NCBI GenBank assembly: GCA_937957685.1
Contig: CALGAO010000083.1
Location: 1-14,724, forward strand
Reading direction: 5' to 3'
From: an uncultured Paenibacillaceae bacterium
Lineage (GTDB): Bacteria; Bacillota; Bacilli; Paenibacillales; DA-C8
DNA: 14,724 nucleotides
Position 1 is the first letter of the stretch, and every line of letters begins with the position of its first letter. Position numbers and translations under genes: made by a program. This document shows, piece after piece, positions 7,039 to 14,724 of the stretch. The notes beneath the pieces are model-generated. The model ran no database searches. It was not told where the DNA came from and saw only the letters and a program-made list of their open reading frames with translations.

Positions 7039-8795
7039 GTTGTGACCTCCATCTTCGGATGTATGGGAAGCATCAACTCGACGACCGCACCGCCTGTGAC
7101 CGGATCATTGGCAAAAGAAATGTCCGCGTCTTCCTTGTACAGCAGCTTGAGACGTCTCTGCACGTTCCAGATGCCGGTGCGTTCCCCCCGCTCGGTCTCG
7201 ACGCTCCTGCCCGATTGAAGCTCCCGCAGAACCTCTTCCTCGAACCCGCGCCCGTTGTCCCTGATCGTGATCTTCATCCCGGAACGCTCGGCCTCTTCCC
7301 GGAACGTCAGTTGAACGTCGATGTGGATCGGGTTGTCCATGGTGAGCGCGTACTTGATCGAATTCTCCACGAAGCTCTGGATGACGAGCGGCGGGATCGA
7401 CAGATCCTGCAGATAATCCGGGCAGCGGATATCCCAGGTGAGTCTCTCCGGGAAACGCATCGACTGAATCCTCAGATAATTGCGCGTATGCTCCAGCTCG
7501 TCCTCGATCTTGACGAAAGAGGTGTTGCTGCGAAACAGATAGCGAAAATAATGGATCAGGGCCATCGACATCTCCTTGATGAGCTGATAGTTCCTCACCT
7601 TCGCCAGGTTGTAGACGATGTTCAGGGAGTTCAGGAAAAAGTGCGGATTCACCTGCAGCTGCAGCCGTTGAAGCTCCTCGCGCTGCTTGTTCAGCTGCTC
7701 CTCGAAGACGTTGACCCGAAGCGTCTGAATCTCATTCATCATATCGTTGAACGAACGGGCCAGAACCTTGAATTCCTCGGCATCCTTCTCCGACTGAATC
7801 CGGACGCTCCAGTCGCCCCCCTTGACCCTGCTCATGACGCCCAGCATCCGCTTCAGAGGTTGCAGCAAGGCTCGGCTCATATACGCCAGACCAACCGGGA
7901 TGAAGATCAGGACTCCGATCGTCATGATCCATATCAGTCTCTGCAGATAGGGCAGATTCTCCAGTATGCGGCGATCGGGGATCAGCGCCACCAGATTGAA
8001 ATTGCCCCGATAGGACCCCGTCCCGACCACCAGATATTTCCTGGAACTGCCTGAGAGATAGTAGTTGTTCAGATCTTCACGCAACTCGATGCCGTATTCC
8101 TCCACGAGGCTCGCCTCCGTCAGCGGCTCTCCCGTCTGGCTGGCGATCAGCGTCGCTCCGTCCTCGCCGAGATTCAGGGCCTGCAGCGGTTTCATCAGCT
8201 CTTCCGCCTTCACCCACGCTCCGACGTAGACATCCCCCGATGGCACGATGTTGATCAGATACGCCTCGCCCCCGATCCGCGCATGCTGCCATCTTTGGGT
8301 CCGAAGACCTCGGGGGATATTCTGCTGATCGATCATGCCGATGATGTGAGCTTTCACCAGTTCCTTCTCCGTATAGGACACATTCGGCGAGTAAACCTCC
8401 ATATAATCCTCCCGGTCTTCCACATACAAAAAGAAAGAACCCAGCACCGGATAGAGAGGCATATCATATGAAAACTTGTTGAAAATATAAGCTTTGGCCA
8501 GATAATACTGCTCGTCGGTTACCGCCATCCTGATCCCGATCAGATCATTGCTGATACCCGCCAGGGTGTTGAGGTAGGAGTCAATATCGTTCAGGCTGGC
8601 ATCAATCTGGTCCATATAAAGCGACAATGAACTCTTGTACGAATCCGCGACCTGGGCACGAACGACATCAATCGAATACACATTGTTGTACAGCAGCATG
8701 CCGATCATTGGCAGGGTCATAATCAGCACGCTCAAGGTCAGCTTGAACTTCAGGGAGTTCGACATGGCTTTCAGAAATGGCGTCCTCATGATCAT
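7035..8795 (-). CDS. YesM-type membrane sensor histidine kinase
   Basis: Senses an extracellular signal, or the loaded binding protein, and phosphorylates the response regulator encoded immediately downstream. The 586 residues comprise a first membrane segment (about 18-37), a ~245-residue extracellular sensor region, a second segment (about 284-306), a HAMP linker (about 307-360), a coiled stretch EEQLNKQREELQRLQ, then the His_kinase domain with QVNPHFFLNSLN (His385 the phospho-acceptor) and an ATPase domain with VENSIKYAL (N box), DNGRGF (G1) and GERTGIWNVQRRL (G2). This is the LytS/YesM class. The first ATG is 4 nt from AGGAG; ATG 8789, two codons on, has a better 10-nt spacing, so either may be used. 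Its stop overlaps the regulator start (ATGA), so translation is coupled. Confidence 0.95.
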   Translation of the reverse strand: MIMRTPFLKAMSNSLKFKLTLSVLIMTLPMIGMLLYNNVYSIDVVRAQVADSYKSSLSLYMDQIDASLNDIDSYLNTLAGISNDLIGIRMAVTDEQYYLAKAYIFNKFSYDMPLYPVLGSFFLYVEDREDYMEVYSPNVSYTEKELVKAHIIGMIDQQNIPRGLRTQRWQHARIGGEAYLINIVPSGDVYVGAWVKAEELMKPLQALNLGEDGATLIASQTGEPLTEASLVEEYGIELREDLNNYYLSGSSRKYLVVGTGSYRGNFNLVALIPDRRILENLPYLQRLIWIMTIGVLIFIPVGLAYMSRALLQPLKRMLGVMSRVKGGDWSVRIQSEKDAEEFKVLARSFNDMMNEIQTLRVNVFEEQLNKQREELQRLQLQVNPHFFLNSLNIVYNLAKVRNYQLIKEMSMALIHYFRYLFRSNTSFVKIEDELEHTRNYLRIQSMRFPERLTWDIRCPDYLQDLSIPPLVIQSFVENSIKYALTMDNPIHIDVQLTFREEAERSGMKITIRDNGRGFEEEVLRELQSGRSVETERGERTGIWNVQRRLKLLYKEDADISFANDPVTGGAVVELMLPIHPKMEVTT

Positions 8796-8830
8796 CGTGC
8801 TCCTCGCAGCTTCATGTCGTGATATGTCCC

Positions 8831-8849
8831 ATTATACCTTATTCCTGAC
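8831..8849 (-). promoter_or_regulatory. Promoter -10 region of the two-component genes
   Basis: Minus-strand TATAAT (8831-8836) is a perfect -10 box 35 nt before the kinase ATG. No good -35 box exists 16-18 nt upstream. GTCAGGAA (8842-8849) lies 13 nt ahead of the -10, exactly where the binding-protein promoter has GTCGGGAA, so the third unit of the shared module may be present here; the first two units are not in register. Confidence 0.5.
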
Positions 8850-8861
8850 TCCAACAGATGA

Positions 8862-8897
8862 AAGCAAAGCCGGACCAGTCATGATCCGACTTTGCTT
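8862..8897 (-). terminator. Leaky hairpin behind the binding-protein gene
   Basis: Eight nt after the stop codon, AAGCAAAG pairs with CTTTGCTT, extended by a T-G wobble and CGGA/TCCG, giving about 13 pairs around a 10-nt loop. Only TTT followed by CATCTG comes after it, so full termination is doubtful. Such a hairpin could stabilise the abundant binding-protein mRNA and reduce read-through into the kinase gene. Confidence 0.5.
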
Positions 8898-8904
8898 GAT
8901 GGCG

Positions 8905-10488
8905 TTACTTATTGGCCGCTGCCCAGGCGTCCAGCTGCGCTTGCTTCTGCTCGATGACGCGATCGATGCCTGCCGCCTTCAGCTGAGCGTTAAATTCCGG
9001 CAGCAGCTCCTTCGGATCAGCCGATCCGGACTCCAGCACTCTCTGATACTGCTGCAGGACATTGGAGATCGCGGTCATCTCGTTCTGAACCTCGTTCGCT
9101 GTAAATGTGAAGCCAAGCGCCGCGGACTTCCTCGCTGCCTGATTCCACTTCTGAATCGTCTGCGAGATATTGGGATCCTCACCCTCAAGCGTATAGGCGA
9201 TGAACGGATTGCTCGTGGTCAGCGAGTTCATCGTATAGCCGACGGTGGAACTGTCGATGCCGTCCGGATAACGGATCACATTATCGGAGACCTTGACATA
9301 ATGCTTGCCCTCGATGCCCCAGATGAGCAGGTTCACCAGTTCCTTGTTCGTGTACATCATGTTAAGGAACATCATGACGCGTTCCGGATCTTCCGATTGC
9401 TGCGCGATGCCCCAGACGCCAACCACGACGTCCGTTGTGGTGGCGTAAGGTTCGTAGTCGCTGAAGTACACTTCCACCAGCTCCTTGCCGGTCATTCGCT
9501 CCTCCTGCGCCTTCAGCTCAGGCTTCAGCATGGTGATGTAGGAGAAGGTCGCGTCTGCCTTGAGAAGATCAGATGTGGTGGCCTGGGTGGTGGCCGCATC
9601 CTTGTTGACATAACCGGCTTTGAACCACTCATGCATGACATTCAGCAGTTCCGCGTACTCTTCGGTTTCGAACCAGTTGACAATCTTCAGGCCGTTGTCG
9701 AAGCCGGGCAGCACGCCGTACCCATCGCCCAGCTTGTCGTAATTTCTCAGGAAGGTCATCGCATTGGAGAGGCCGAAGGCGATCGGAACCATACCAGGCT
9801 CATGATCCTTGACTGTTCTGAACACAGGATCCAGATCGTGGATCGTCTTGATGGAGCTGATGTCGATGTTGTACTTGTCCACGATATCCTTGCGCATCAG
9901 GATGCCAGGTTGTTGGGCGAAGGAATGGAGCGTGGGCACCCCGTAGATCTTGCCGCCGATCCTGGCGGACTCCATGTACTCGGCTCCAACCGCTTCCACG
10001 AGCCCTTGCCCGTATCGGTCAAGCAGATCATCAATCGGAAGCAGCTTGCCGCTCATCGCATCCGATGAATAAAGACCGGAGTTGCCAAAGGTAAACATGA
10101 GATCGAGCTTCTCGCCGCTGGACGACATCAGATTCATCTGCTGATAGTAGCTGCCGATGCTGATCGGAAGCACCGTGATCGTCGTATTGATCTCCGCCTG
10201 CGTGATCTTGTTGATCTCATCCACGACGAGTTGCATATCCGGCGGTGTTGCGCCGAAGATCGGGAACGCCATCGTTAATTCATATGGCTCCAGCTGCTTC
10301 TCGGCAGTGTCGGTCGAATCAGAGGATCCGGAGTTGCTGCCGCCGGATGAAGATTGGCTGTTCGGAGCAGGATTGGCGTTTGAACCTGAAGCATTGCCGC
10401 TGCCGCCTCCGGAACCGCACGCCGTAATCAGCGTCATGATCAGGAGAAGCGCCATGAGCAAACGGCCGATTCTGAGTGTTCTTCTCAT
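8905..10488 (-). CDS. ABC importer extracellular sugar-binding lipoprotein
   Basis: Binds the transported glycoside outside the membrane and hands it to the two permeases encoded at 3417-5280. The 527-residue protein opens with Arg/Lys-rich MRRTLRIGR, a hydrophobic stretch and the lipobox LITAC, so Cys24 should be lipidated. A flexible Gly/Ser/Asn linker (about 25-60) follows, then a family 1-type binding fold. The C-terminal ~110 residues, including ALGFTFTANEVQNE and ending AQLDAWAAANK, match the DUF3502-like tail common in LplA/YtcQ-type proteins. A G-run (GGGGGG) 5 nt upstream of ATG serves as a weak ribosome site. The gene is separated from its permeases by the regulator genes but shares their promoter module. 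The ligand cannot be read from sequence; the neighbouring GH78 and GH1 enzymes suggest a rhamnose- and glucose-containing oligosaccharide. Confidence 0.93.
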   Translation of the reverse strand: MRRTLRIGRLLMALLLIMTLITACGSGGGSGNASGSNANPAPNSQSSSGGSNSGSSDSTDTAEKQLEPYELTMAFPIFGATPPDMQLVVDEINKITQAEINTTITVLPISIGSYYQQMNLMSSSGEKLDLMFTFGNSGLYSSDAMSGKLLPIDDLLDRYGQGLVEAVGAEYMESARIGGKIYGVPTLHSFAQQPGILMRKDIVDKYNIDISSIKTIHDLDPVFRTVKDHEPGMVPIAFGLSNAMTFLRNYDKLGDGYGVLPGFDNGLKIVNWFETEEYAELLNVMHEWFKAGYVNKDAATTQATTSDLLKADATFSYITMLKPELKAQEERMTGKELVEVYFSDYEPYATTTDVVVGVWGIAQQSEDPERVMMFLNMMYTNKELVNLLIWGIEGKHYVKVSDNVIRYPDGIDSSTVGYTMNSLTTSNPFIAYTLEGEDPNISQTIQKWNQAARKSAALGFTFTANEVQNEMTAISNVLQQYQRVLESGSADPKELLPEFNAQLKAAGIDRVIEQKQAQLDAWAAANK

Positions 10489-10521
10489 ATGAATCCCCCC
10501 AACTGATAGATTGGTTACACT

Positions 10522-10590
10522 TCGAGTATATCCGCTTCCCGACAGCCCAACTGTCGTTTAGACGACTTTCTGAATATACGTTTCCCGACC
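10522..10590 (-). promoter_or_regulatory. Promoter of the binding-protein gene: three 23-bp direct units with a -10 box
   Basis: Read on the minus strand, units begin at 10590, 10567 and 10544 with GGTCGGGAAAC, AGTCGTCTAAAC and TGTCGGGAAGC. The third unit contains the -10 box TATACT (10525-10530). The -35 region carries CAGTTG rather than TTGACA, which fits a promoter that needs an activator. Direct half-sites about two helical turns apart are typical of AraC-family proteins, so the AraC-type response regulator encoded nearby is the natural candidate (inference). The same module in the same register lies before the permease genes. Confidence 0.65.
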
Positions 10591-10593
10591 TCT

Positions 10594-10607
10594 TGAAAAC
10601 GCATGAA
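10594..10607. promoter_or_regulatory. cre-like site (possible CcpA operator)
   Basis: TGAAAACGCATGAA matches 11 of 14 positions of the Bacillus consensus TGWAANCGNTNWCA; the second half is poor. It lies 4 nt upstream of the three-unit promoter module. Carbon catabolite repression would suit a glycoside importer, but the match is weak and the upstream placement is not the commonest one for repression. Confidence 0.25.
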
Positions 10608-10772
10608 TCTGATTGTGATGCGGAGGACATTTTCATGTTTCCCGGTGATCGACCCCCGTCAAGTTGAGCAGATCGCGTCGTTGTCTGGCATGTCATAACC
10701 TTTTAACTCTAATACGGTTTGCATCTGATCACAAGGTAAAACGTTCCATCCATCCGCGGATTCTCTCCATCG

Positions 10773-10809
10773 AAAAGGCCGCCTTCCTCCTGCGGAAGAA
10801 AACAGCCTT
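10773..10809 (-). terminator. Probable weak intrinsic terminator after the rhamnosidase gene
   Basis: On the minus strand, about 20 nt after the rhamnosidase stop, AAGGC pairs with GCCTT and an inner CTTCC pairs with GGAAG around a GCAGGA loop, with a lopsided internal loop (TTTT opposite G). The stem runs into TTTTCG. The short T tract and the internal loop suggest incomplete termination. Confidence 0.45.
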
Positions 10810-10827
10810 AATTCGCATGAACTACCT

Positions 10828-13629
10828 CTATTCGTCTGTCTGCAGTTCAAAATGATAAACGCCGCTGCCCGCTTCAAGCACGATTCGTCCATCCTCGTAA
10901 CGGGCATCCGGATATTGTGCTGACAGTCTCGCCAGATCATCCGGCCGGCCGGGCAGCATGATCGTCGCCGTCGTATTGGCCGGCACCTCGAAGTGATAGC
11001 TGATGCGTCGTTCCCCCTTCTCCCAGCCGGATCGGATGGTGCCATACGGGGATTCCAGGGTGGCGCTCGCCTGGGTGAGCGTTCCCCCGACCAGCGGCTT
11101 CAGCAGGAAATGCTTGTAGCCCGGCTGCTCCCAGACCGGCTGTATGCCTGCCACCCCGGAGAAGAGGAAGTCGCACACCGCGCCATAGGCATAATGGTTG
11201 AGCGATCCGATGAGCTCGCCCTCGGGCGTGATGCCATTCCAGTTCTCCCAGATGGTCGTGGCTCCCTTGCTGACCGCGTACAGCCAGGACGGGCAGGTGT
11301 CCTGCTCGAGCAGCCGGAAAGCGATGTCGGCATAGCCGTGCTCCGCCAGCACCGGCAGGATGAATGGCGTCGAGAGGAATCCGGTGTTCAGATGGCAGTC
11401 CTGCTCCACGACGAGCTGCGCCAATCGGTCCGCAACCGCTTGTTGCTTCGACTCGTCAGCCAGGCCGAAGGCGAGCACCCGGACATTCGACGCCTGCCTG
11501 CCCTCGAGGACCGTGCCATCCTCCCGGATGAAATATCGGTTGTACACTCGCCTGATCTTCTCGAACAGGGTGCGATACTTCGCGGCGTCATCCTCATGCC
11601 CCAGCACGGCTGCCATCTCCGACAACAGACGCGAGGAATGGGCGAAGTACGCCGTGGCGACATAAGGGATCGTATGCCTTGAACCCATCAGCGCCGTCAT
11701 CAGATCCTTGAAGCTCGTGTCCGCCTCCAGCCATTCCCCGTAGTGAAACTTCGTATCCCAGATGTAGTTGGCATCCGGTTCGCCGTCGGTATATGTCCGG
11801 TAAGGCGGAGTGTCCTTGTACTCCTCGTTCGGCGTCCTCGCGCAGGCGGCCATGTAGTCGACCCAGGCCTTCGCGGATTCGTACTGCCTCTCCAGGATCT
11901 CCCGGTCTCCGTAGCAGAGATACATCGTCCAGGGAATGATCGTGGCCGCATCGCCCCATCCGGCGGAGCCGTCGAGGAAGCTTGGCGTGCCGGGTCTCGG
12001 CCTGCGCATGGCCAGCATCGGATCGCTGACGTTCCTCATGACCCGCTCCCACTCTTCGAGGTGATGATAGGTGAACACCGTTGGTACCGTGCTGCCCACG
12101 CAGCCATCGGCATATTGCTCCGCCGCCAGGTCGGCCATCCACTTCTCGAAGAACGGGTAGACATTCATGAAGTCAGCTGCCGTCCTCGCATAGAGCTGGG
12201 CGTCGCCCGTCCAGCCCGCCCGTTCCCTGGTCGGACAGTCTGTCGGAATCTCCATGAAGTTGCTCTTCTGGCTCCACCTCGTATTGGAGACCAGTTGATT
12301 GATCAGCGGGTGAGAGCAGGTGAAGTCGCCGGTCTCTTCCAGATCCGAGTAGATGGCCACCGCGGTGAAGTTCTCAGGTCTCACTTCACCCGGACAGTTC
12401 TTCACCAGCACATACCGGAATCCGAAGATGGCGAAGTACGGCCGGTAGCTCTCCGTCCCGCTGCCGGACAGGATATAATGGACCTCCTGGAAATGTTTCA
12501 GCTCCACATGCTCAGCCAGATTCTTCAGCGTGAAGTTGCCCTCCCGGTCCAGCGCCTCGCCATGGATCAACACGACTTCTGTTCCTGCCTCGCCGCTGAC
12601 CTGCATCTCCACCCAGCCCGCGAGGTTCTGGCCGAAGTCCAGCACCGTCTCGCCATTCGGAGTGCGAAGCACCTTGGGCGCAAACCTCTCCTTCTGTCGT
12701 ACCGGCACGCTGCGGGTGCCGATCAGGTGGTCATAGCCATCACCGGTCACCACGACAGGGGTCCATGACGAGTCATCGTAGCCGGGACGGTTCCAGCCTT
12801 CCAGGCTGATCCGCGCGTCGTAGATCTCCCCTTCCTTCATATCCGACTTGAGCAGGGGACCGGTCGACGCCTTGAACGATCCGTCGCTGCCGATCACCTC
12901 CACGCTGCCATCGTCATATCGCAGAACGAGCTGCCCGAGGAAGGCCAGCTTGTAGCCGAAGTTGTTGCGCAGGTTGGCGCCGCCCGTATGGCCGCGCCAC
13001 CATCCGTCTCCGAGGATGACGCCCAGGGCGTTCCTGCCTTCCCGCAGCAGGGAGGTCACATCATACACCTGCACCTGCAACCGCTTGTGGTACGAGGTGA
13101 ATCCCGGTGTGAACAGATGATCCGTTCCTTCGACCCCGTTCAGATAGAAGCGATACAATCCCCTGGCGGTCATACAGGCCCTGGCGGAGATCAGGCCTTT
13201 CTTGACGGTAAACTCCTTGCGGAGATATGGTGCCGGCTTGATGGCATCGATATCCACTTCCGTCTCCGGCTCGATCCAGCGGGCTTGCCAGTCGGAGGGA
13301 CTGAGCAGCCCGGTCTCGAAGAAGGCCGGAGCGCTGTAGTCCGACTCCTCTCCCCGATTGCTCCACACCTTGACGCGCCACCAGATGCGCTCCAGCGATC
13401 GCAATTCCGGCCCGGCATACCGCACGCCCAGCGACTGATCGCTCTCCACCCTGCCGCTGTCCCAGATGAGCTCCGCGAAGTCCTCCGAATGGGAAGCCTG
13501 CACCTGATAAGCGGCCTGCAGGATGTTCGTCCCGTCGCTGACCAGCTTCCATCCGAGCCGCGGCCGTTTCGCATCCAGCCCCAGCGGGTTCTCGAGATGC
13601 TCCGTCCTCAGTCCGCGCACTTCCAACAT
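10828..13629 (-). CDS. GH78 family alpha-L-rhamnosidase
   Basis: Inverting glycosidase that releases terminal alpha-L-rhamnose from glycosides or oligosaccharides. The 933-residue length is usual for bacterial GH78. The order is an N-terminal beta domain (about 1-110), a linker with WQARWIEPE, carbohydrate-binding-like beta domains (about 130-420), an (alpha/alpha)6 catalytic barrel (about 430-780) and a C-terminal beta domain. The signature DCPTRERAGWTGDAQ supplies Asp464, Glu469 (general acid) and Asp476 with the family spacing; TTIWENWNG supplies the second catalytic Glu, Glu795. There is no signal peptide, so it acts on imported substrate. I chose ATG 13629 because AAGGAGG lies 8 nt upstream; the in-frame GTG at 13647 would add six residues with a poorer site. 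Residues MLEVRGLRTEHLENPLGLD match a normal family N-terminus. Confidence 0.96.
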   Translation of the reverse strand: MLEVRGLRTEHLENPLGLDAKRPRLGWKLVSDGTNILQAAYQVQASHSEDFAELIWDSGRVESDQSLGVRYAGPELRSLERIWWRVKVWSNRGEESDYSAPAFFETGLLSPSDWQARWIEPETEVDIDAIKPAPYLRKEFTVKKGLISARACMTARGLYRFYLNGVEGTDHLFTPGFTSYHKRLQVQVYDVTSLLREGRNALGVILGDGWWRGHTGGANLRNNFGYKLAFLGQLVLRYDDGSVEVIGSDGSFKASTGPLLKSDMKEGEIYDARISLEGWNRPGYDDSSWTPVVVTGDGYDHLIGTRSVPVRQKERFAPKVLRTPNGETVLDFGQNLAGWVEMQVSGEAGTEVVLIHGEALDREGNFTLKNLAEHVELKHFQEVHYILSGSGTESYRPYFAIFGFRYVLVKNCPGEVRPENFTAVAIYSDLEETGDFTCSHPLINQLVSNTRWSQKSNFMEIPTDCPTRERAGWTGDAQLYARTAADFMNVYPFFEKWMADLAAEQYADGCVGSTVPTVFTYHHLEEWERVMRNVSDPMLAMRRPRPGTPSFLDGSAGWGDAATIIPWTMYLCYGDREILERQYESAKAWVDYMAACARTPNEEYKDTPPYRTYTDGEPDANYIWDTKFHYGEWLEADTSFKDLMTALMGSRHTIPYVATAYFAHSSRLLSEMAAVLGHEDDAAKYRTLFEKIRRVYNRYFIREDGTVLEGRQASNVRVLAFGLADESKQQAVADRLAQLVVEQDCHLNTGFLSTPFILPVLAEHGYADIAFRLLEQDTCPSWLYAVSKGATTIWENWNGITPEGELIGSLNHYAYGAVCDFLFSGVAGIQPVWEQPGYKHFLLKPLVGGTLTQASATLESPYGTIRSGWEKGERRISYHFEVPANTTATIMLPGRPDDLARLSAQYPDARYEDGRIVLEAGSGVYHFELQTDE

Positions 13630-13637
13630 CTCTTTCG

Positions 13638-13644
13638 CCTCCTT
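13638..13644 (-). promoter_or_regulatory. Ribosome binding site that fixes the rhamnosidase start
   Basis: Minus-strand AAGGAGG lies 8 nt before ATG 13629 and downstream of the alternative GTG at 13647. It sits in the 33-nt gap after the GH1 stop codon, so translation of the second gene is not dependent on an upstream overlap. Confidence 0.85.
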
Positions 13645-13662
13645 CACCTTTCCTGATCCTGT

Positions 13663-14724
13663 TCAGAGAAGCGCATTGTGGCGGGCGATCTTCCCGTAAT
13701 GGTATGCGCTTGGCTTCGGCAAACGCTGCTGCGTCGAACGATCAACCGCGATCAGGCCGAAGGTCCTGGAGAAGCCCAGCTGCCATTCGAAGTTGTCCAG
13801 CAGGGACCAATGCATATAACCAAGCACGGGAATGCCATCCTCCACACAGGCATGAACGCCTTGCAGCGCCCGATCGATAAAGACGATCCGCCGCTCATCG
13901 CGATCCGTCGCCACGCCGTTCTCCGTCACGATGATCGGCTTGTTCAGATGCTTGTAGACATAGCGGATAACCGCTTCCAGCCCTTCCGGATAAAACTCGT
14001 TGCCCATCTGCGTCTTCTCCGCATCCTCCGCAGGCGGGATATAGCCGTCCGGACCGTAGATGTAGCGGGTGTAGTTCTGCAGCCCGAAGAAATCGTCCTC
14101 CTGCAGGTACGGGAGGAACTGCAGGAACTCCTCCTGCATCGCCTGCGCCGCATGCGCTTCTCCGCCCGGGACGGCCTGGATATCGTAGAGTGACAGGGTG
14201 ATGCCGACCCTGGTATGAGGGCTGACCCGGCGAATGACCTTCCTCGCTTCCTCGTGCGCCCGGAAGATGATGCGCAGCCCTTGCTCCGTTCGCGGACCGA
14301 GGAAAGAATGGATCTTATGCGGCGGAAGTCCGAAAGCCTTCGCCAGAGCGGCGTAATATCTCCTCATGCTTTCCATGCTCTCCAGGTTAACGCCGACCTG
14401 GGCATTGCCCTGCGCCTGATGTCGCTTCATGATCCTGGCGATGCCGATGGAGATGTTGGCCTCATTGATCGTACAGGCATACGGGATCATCTCTCCCAGC
14501 TCGCGCATCACCTTCTCGACATATCGCGCGAATCTTGTCGGCGTCTCCTCCGCTTCCCAGCCTCCGGCGCGTATGAGCCACTGCGGGGAAGTGAAGTGAT
14601 GCAGGGTCACGATCGGCATGATGCCGTTCTCCTGGCAAGCCAGCAGAACATCCCGGTAATGGTCGATCGCCTCCTCGTCGAACCTTCCTTCCTCCGGTTC
14701 GATCCTTGCCCATTCGACAGAGAA
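13663..14724 (-). CDS. GH1 family beta-glucosidase, 5' end outside the window
   Basis: Retaining glycoside hydrolase of family 1, expected to remove beta-linked glucose (or a related sugar) from an imported glycoside in the cytoplasm. The frame stays open to the right edge, so 353 codons are visible and roughly 60-90 N-terminal residues are missing. The visible start reads FSVEWARIEPEEG, followed by VTLHHFTSPQWL, both standard GH1 strands. The acid/base Glu sits in TINEAN (Glu codon 14461-14463); most family members have NEP, so the Ala is a small departure. The nucleophile Glu is in IVTENG (codon 13921-13923). YMHWSLLDNFEW and GFSRTFGLIAVD are the usual C-terminal motifs and the protein ends at the normal place. 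The rhamnosidase gene starts 33 nt downstream, so the two are probably cotranscribed. The family is certain; substrate and aglycone are not. Confidence 0.95.
   Translation of the reverse strand, partial: FSVEWARIEPEEGRFDEEAIDHYRDVLLACQENGIMPIVTLHHFTSPQWLIRAGGWEAEETPTRFARYVEKVMRELGEMIPYACTINEANISIGIARIMKRHQAQGNAQVGVNLESMESMRRYYAALAKAFGLPPHKIHSFLGPRTEQGLRIIFRAHEEARKVIRRVSPHTRVGITLSLYDIQAVPGGEAHAAQAMQEEFLQFLPYLQEDDFFGLQNYTRYIYGPDGYIPPAEDAEKTQMGNEFYPEGLEAVIRYVYKHLNKPIIVTENGVATDRDERRIVFIDRALQGVHACVEDGIPVLGYMHWSLLDNFEWQLGFSRTFGLIAVDRSTQQRLPKPSAYHYGKIARHNALL

Noticed and set aside
8635..10068. 477-codon plus-strand open frame opposite the binding-protein gene
   Set aside because: Overlaps two well-supported minus genes and has no motif or ribosome site of its own.
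10476..10855. Short plus- and minus-strand open frames in the gap between rhamnosidase and binding protein
   Set aside because: They overlap the promoter module and the terminator, have no ribosome sites, and show no family features.

Overview
The window looks like part of the chromosome of a Paenibacillus-like Gram-positive bacterium. The basis is family content and style: an LplB/YtcP-type permease pair, a lipoprotein binding protein with a DUF3502-like C-terminus, a YesM/YesN-type two-component system, strong AGGAGG ribosome binding sites and GC-rich coding sequence. All nine protein genes lie on the minus strand, so transcription runs from right to left.

Layout in transcription order: a GH1 beta-glucosidase (start outside the right edge) and a GH78 alpha-L-rhamnosidase 33 nt behind it; a weak terminator; a sugar-binding lipoprotein; a leaky hairpin and a TATAAT promoter box; a YesM-type histidine kinase overlapping a YesN-type AraC response regulator by 4 nt; a strong terminator; two ABC permeases 13 nt apart; a second strong terminator; then a glycerate kinase with its own promoter and, after about 450 nt, a 3-hydroxyisobutyrate-dehydrogenase-family reductase fused to a YciI domain. 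The last ~440 nt to the left edge hold no convincing gene but carry an AT-rich array of four phased palindromes.

Inferred working model: the membrane kinase senses an extracellular glycoside signal, the AraC-type regulator activates the binding protein and the permeases, the oligosaccharide is imported, and the two glycosidases, neither of which shows a signal peptide in what can be seen, take it apart in the cytoplasm. A rhamnosyl-glucoside, such as a plant flavonoid disaccharide, would need just these two activities. No ATPase is encoded here; a shared MsmX-type ATPase elsewhere in the genome is usual for such importers.

The strongest regulatory evidence is a 69-bp promoter module present both upstream of the binding protein (10522-10590) and upstream of the permeases (5321-5389). 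Each module is three 23-bp direct units ending in a -10 box at exactly the same distance, so the binding protein and permeases, although separated by the regulator genes and a terminator, appear to be one regulon.

The left part (glycerate kinase and reductase) looks like a separate metabolic module. A tartronate-semialdehyde reductase plus glycerate kinase would turn tartronate semialdehyde into phosphoglycerate. It has three oddities: the reductase-YciI fusion, a 27-bp exact direct duplication whose second copy supplies the kinase stop codon in another frame, and the palindrome array.
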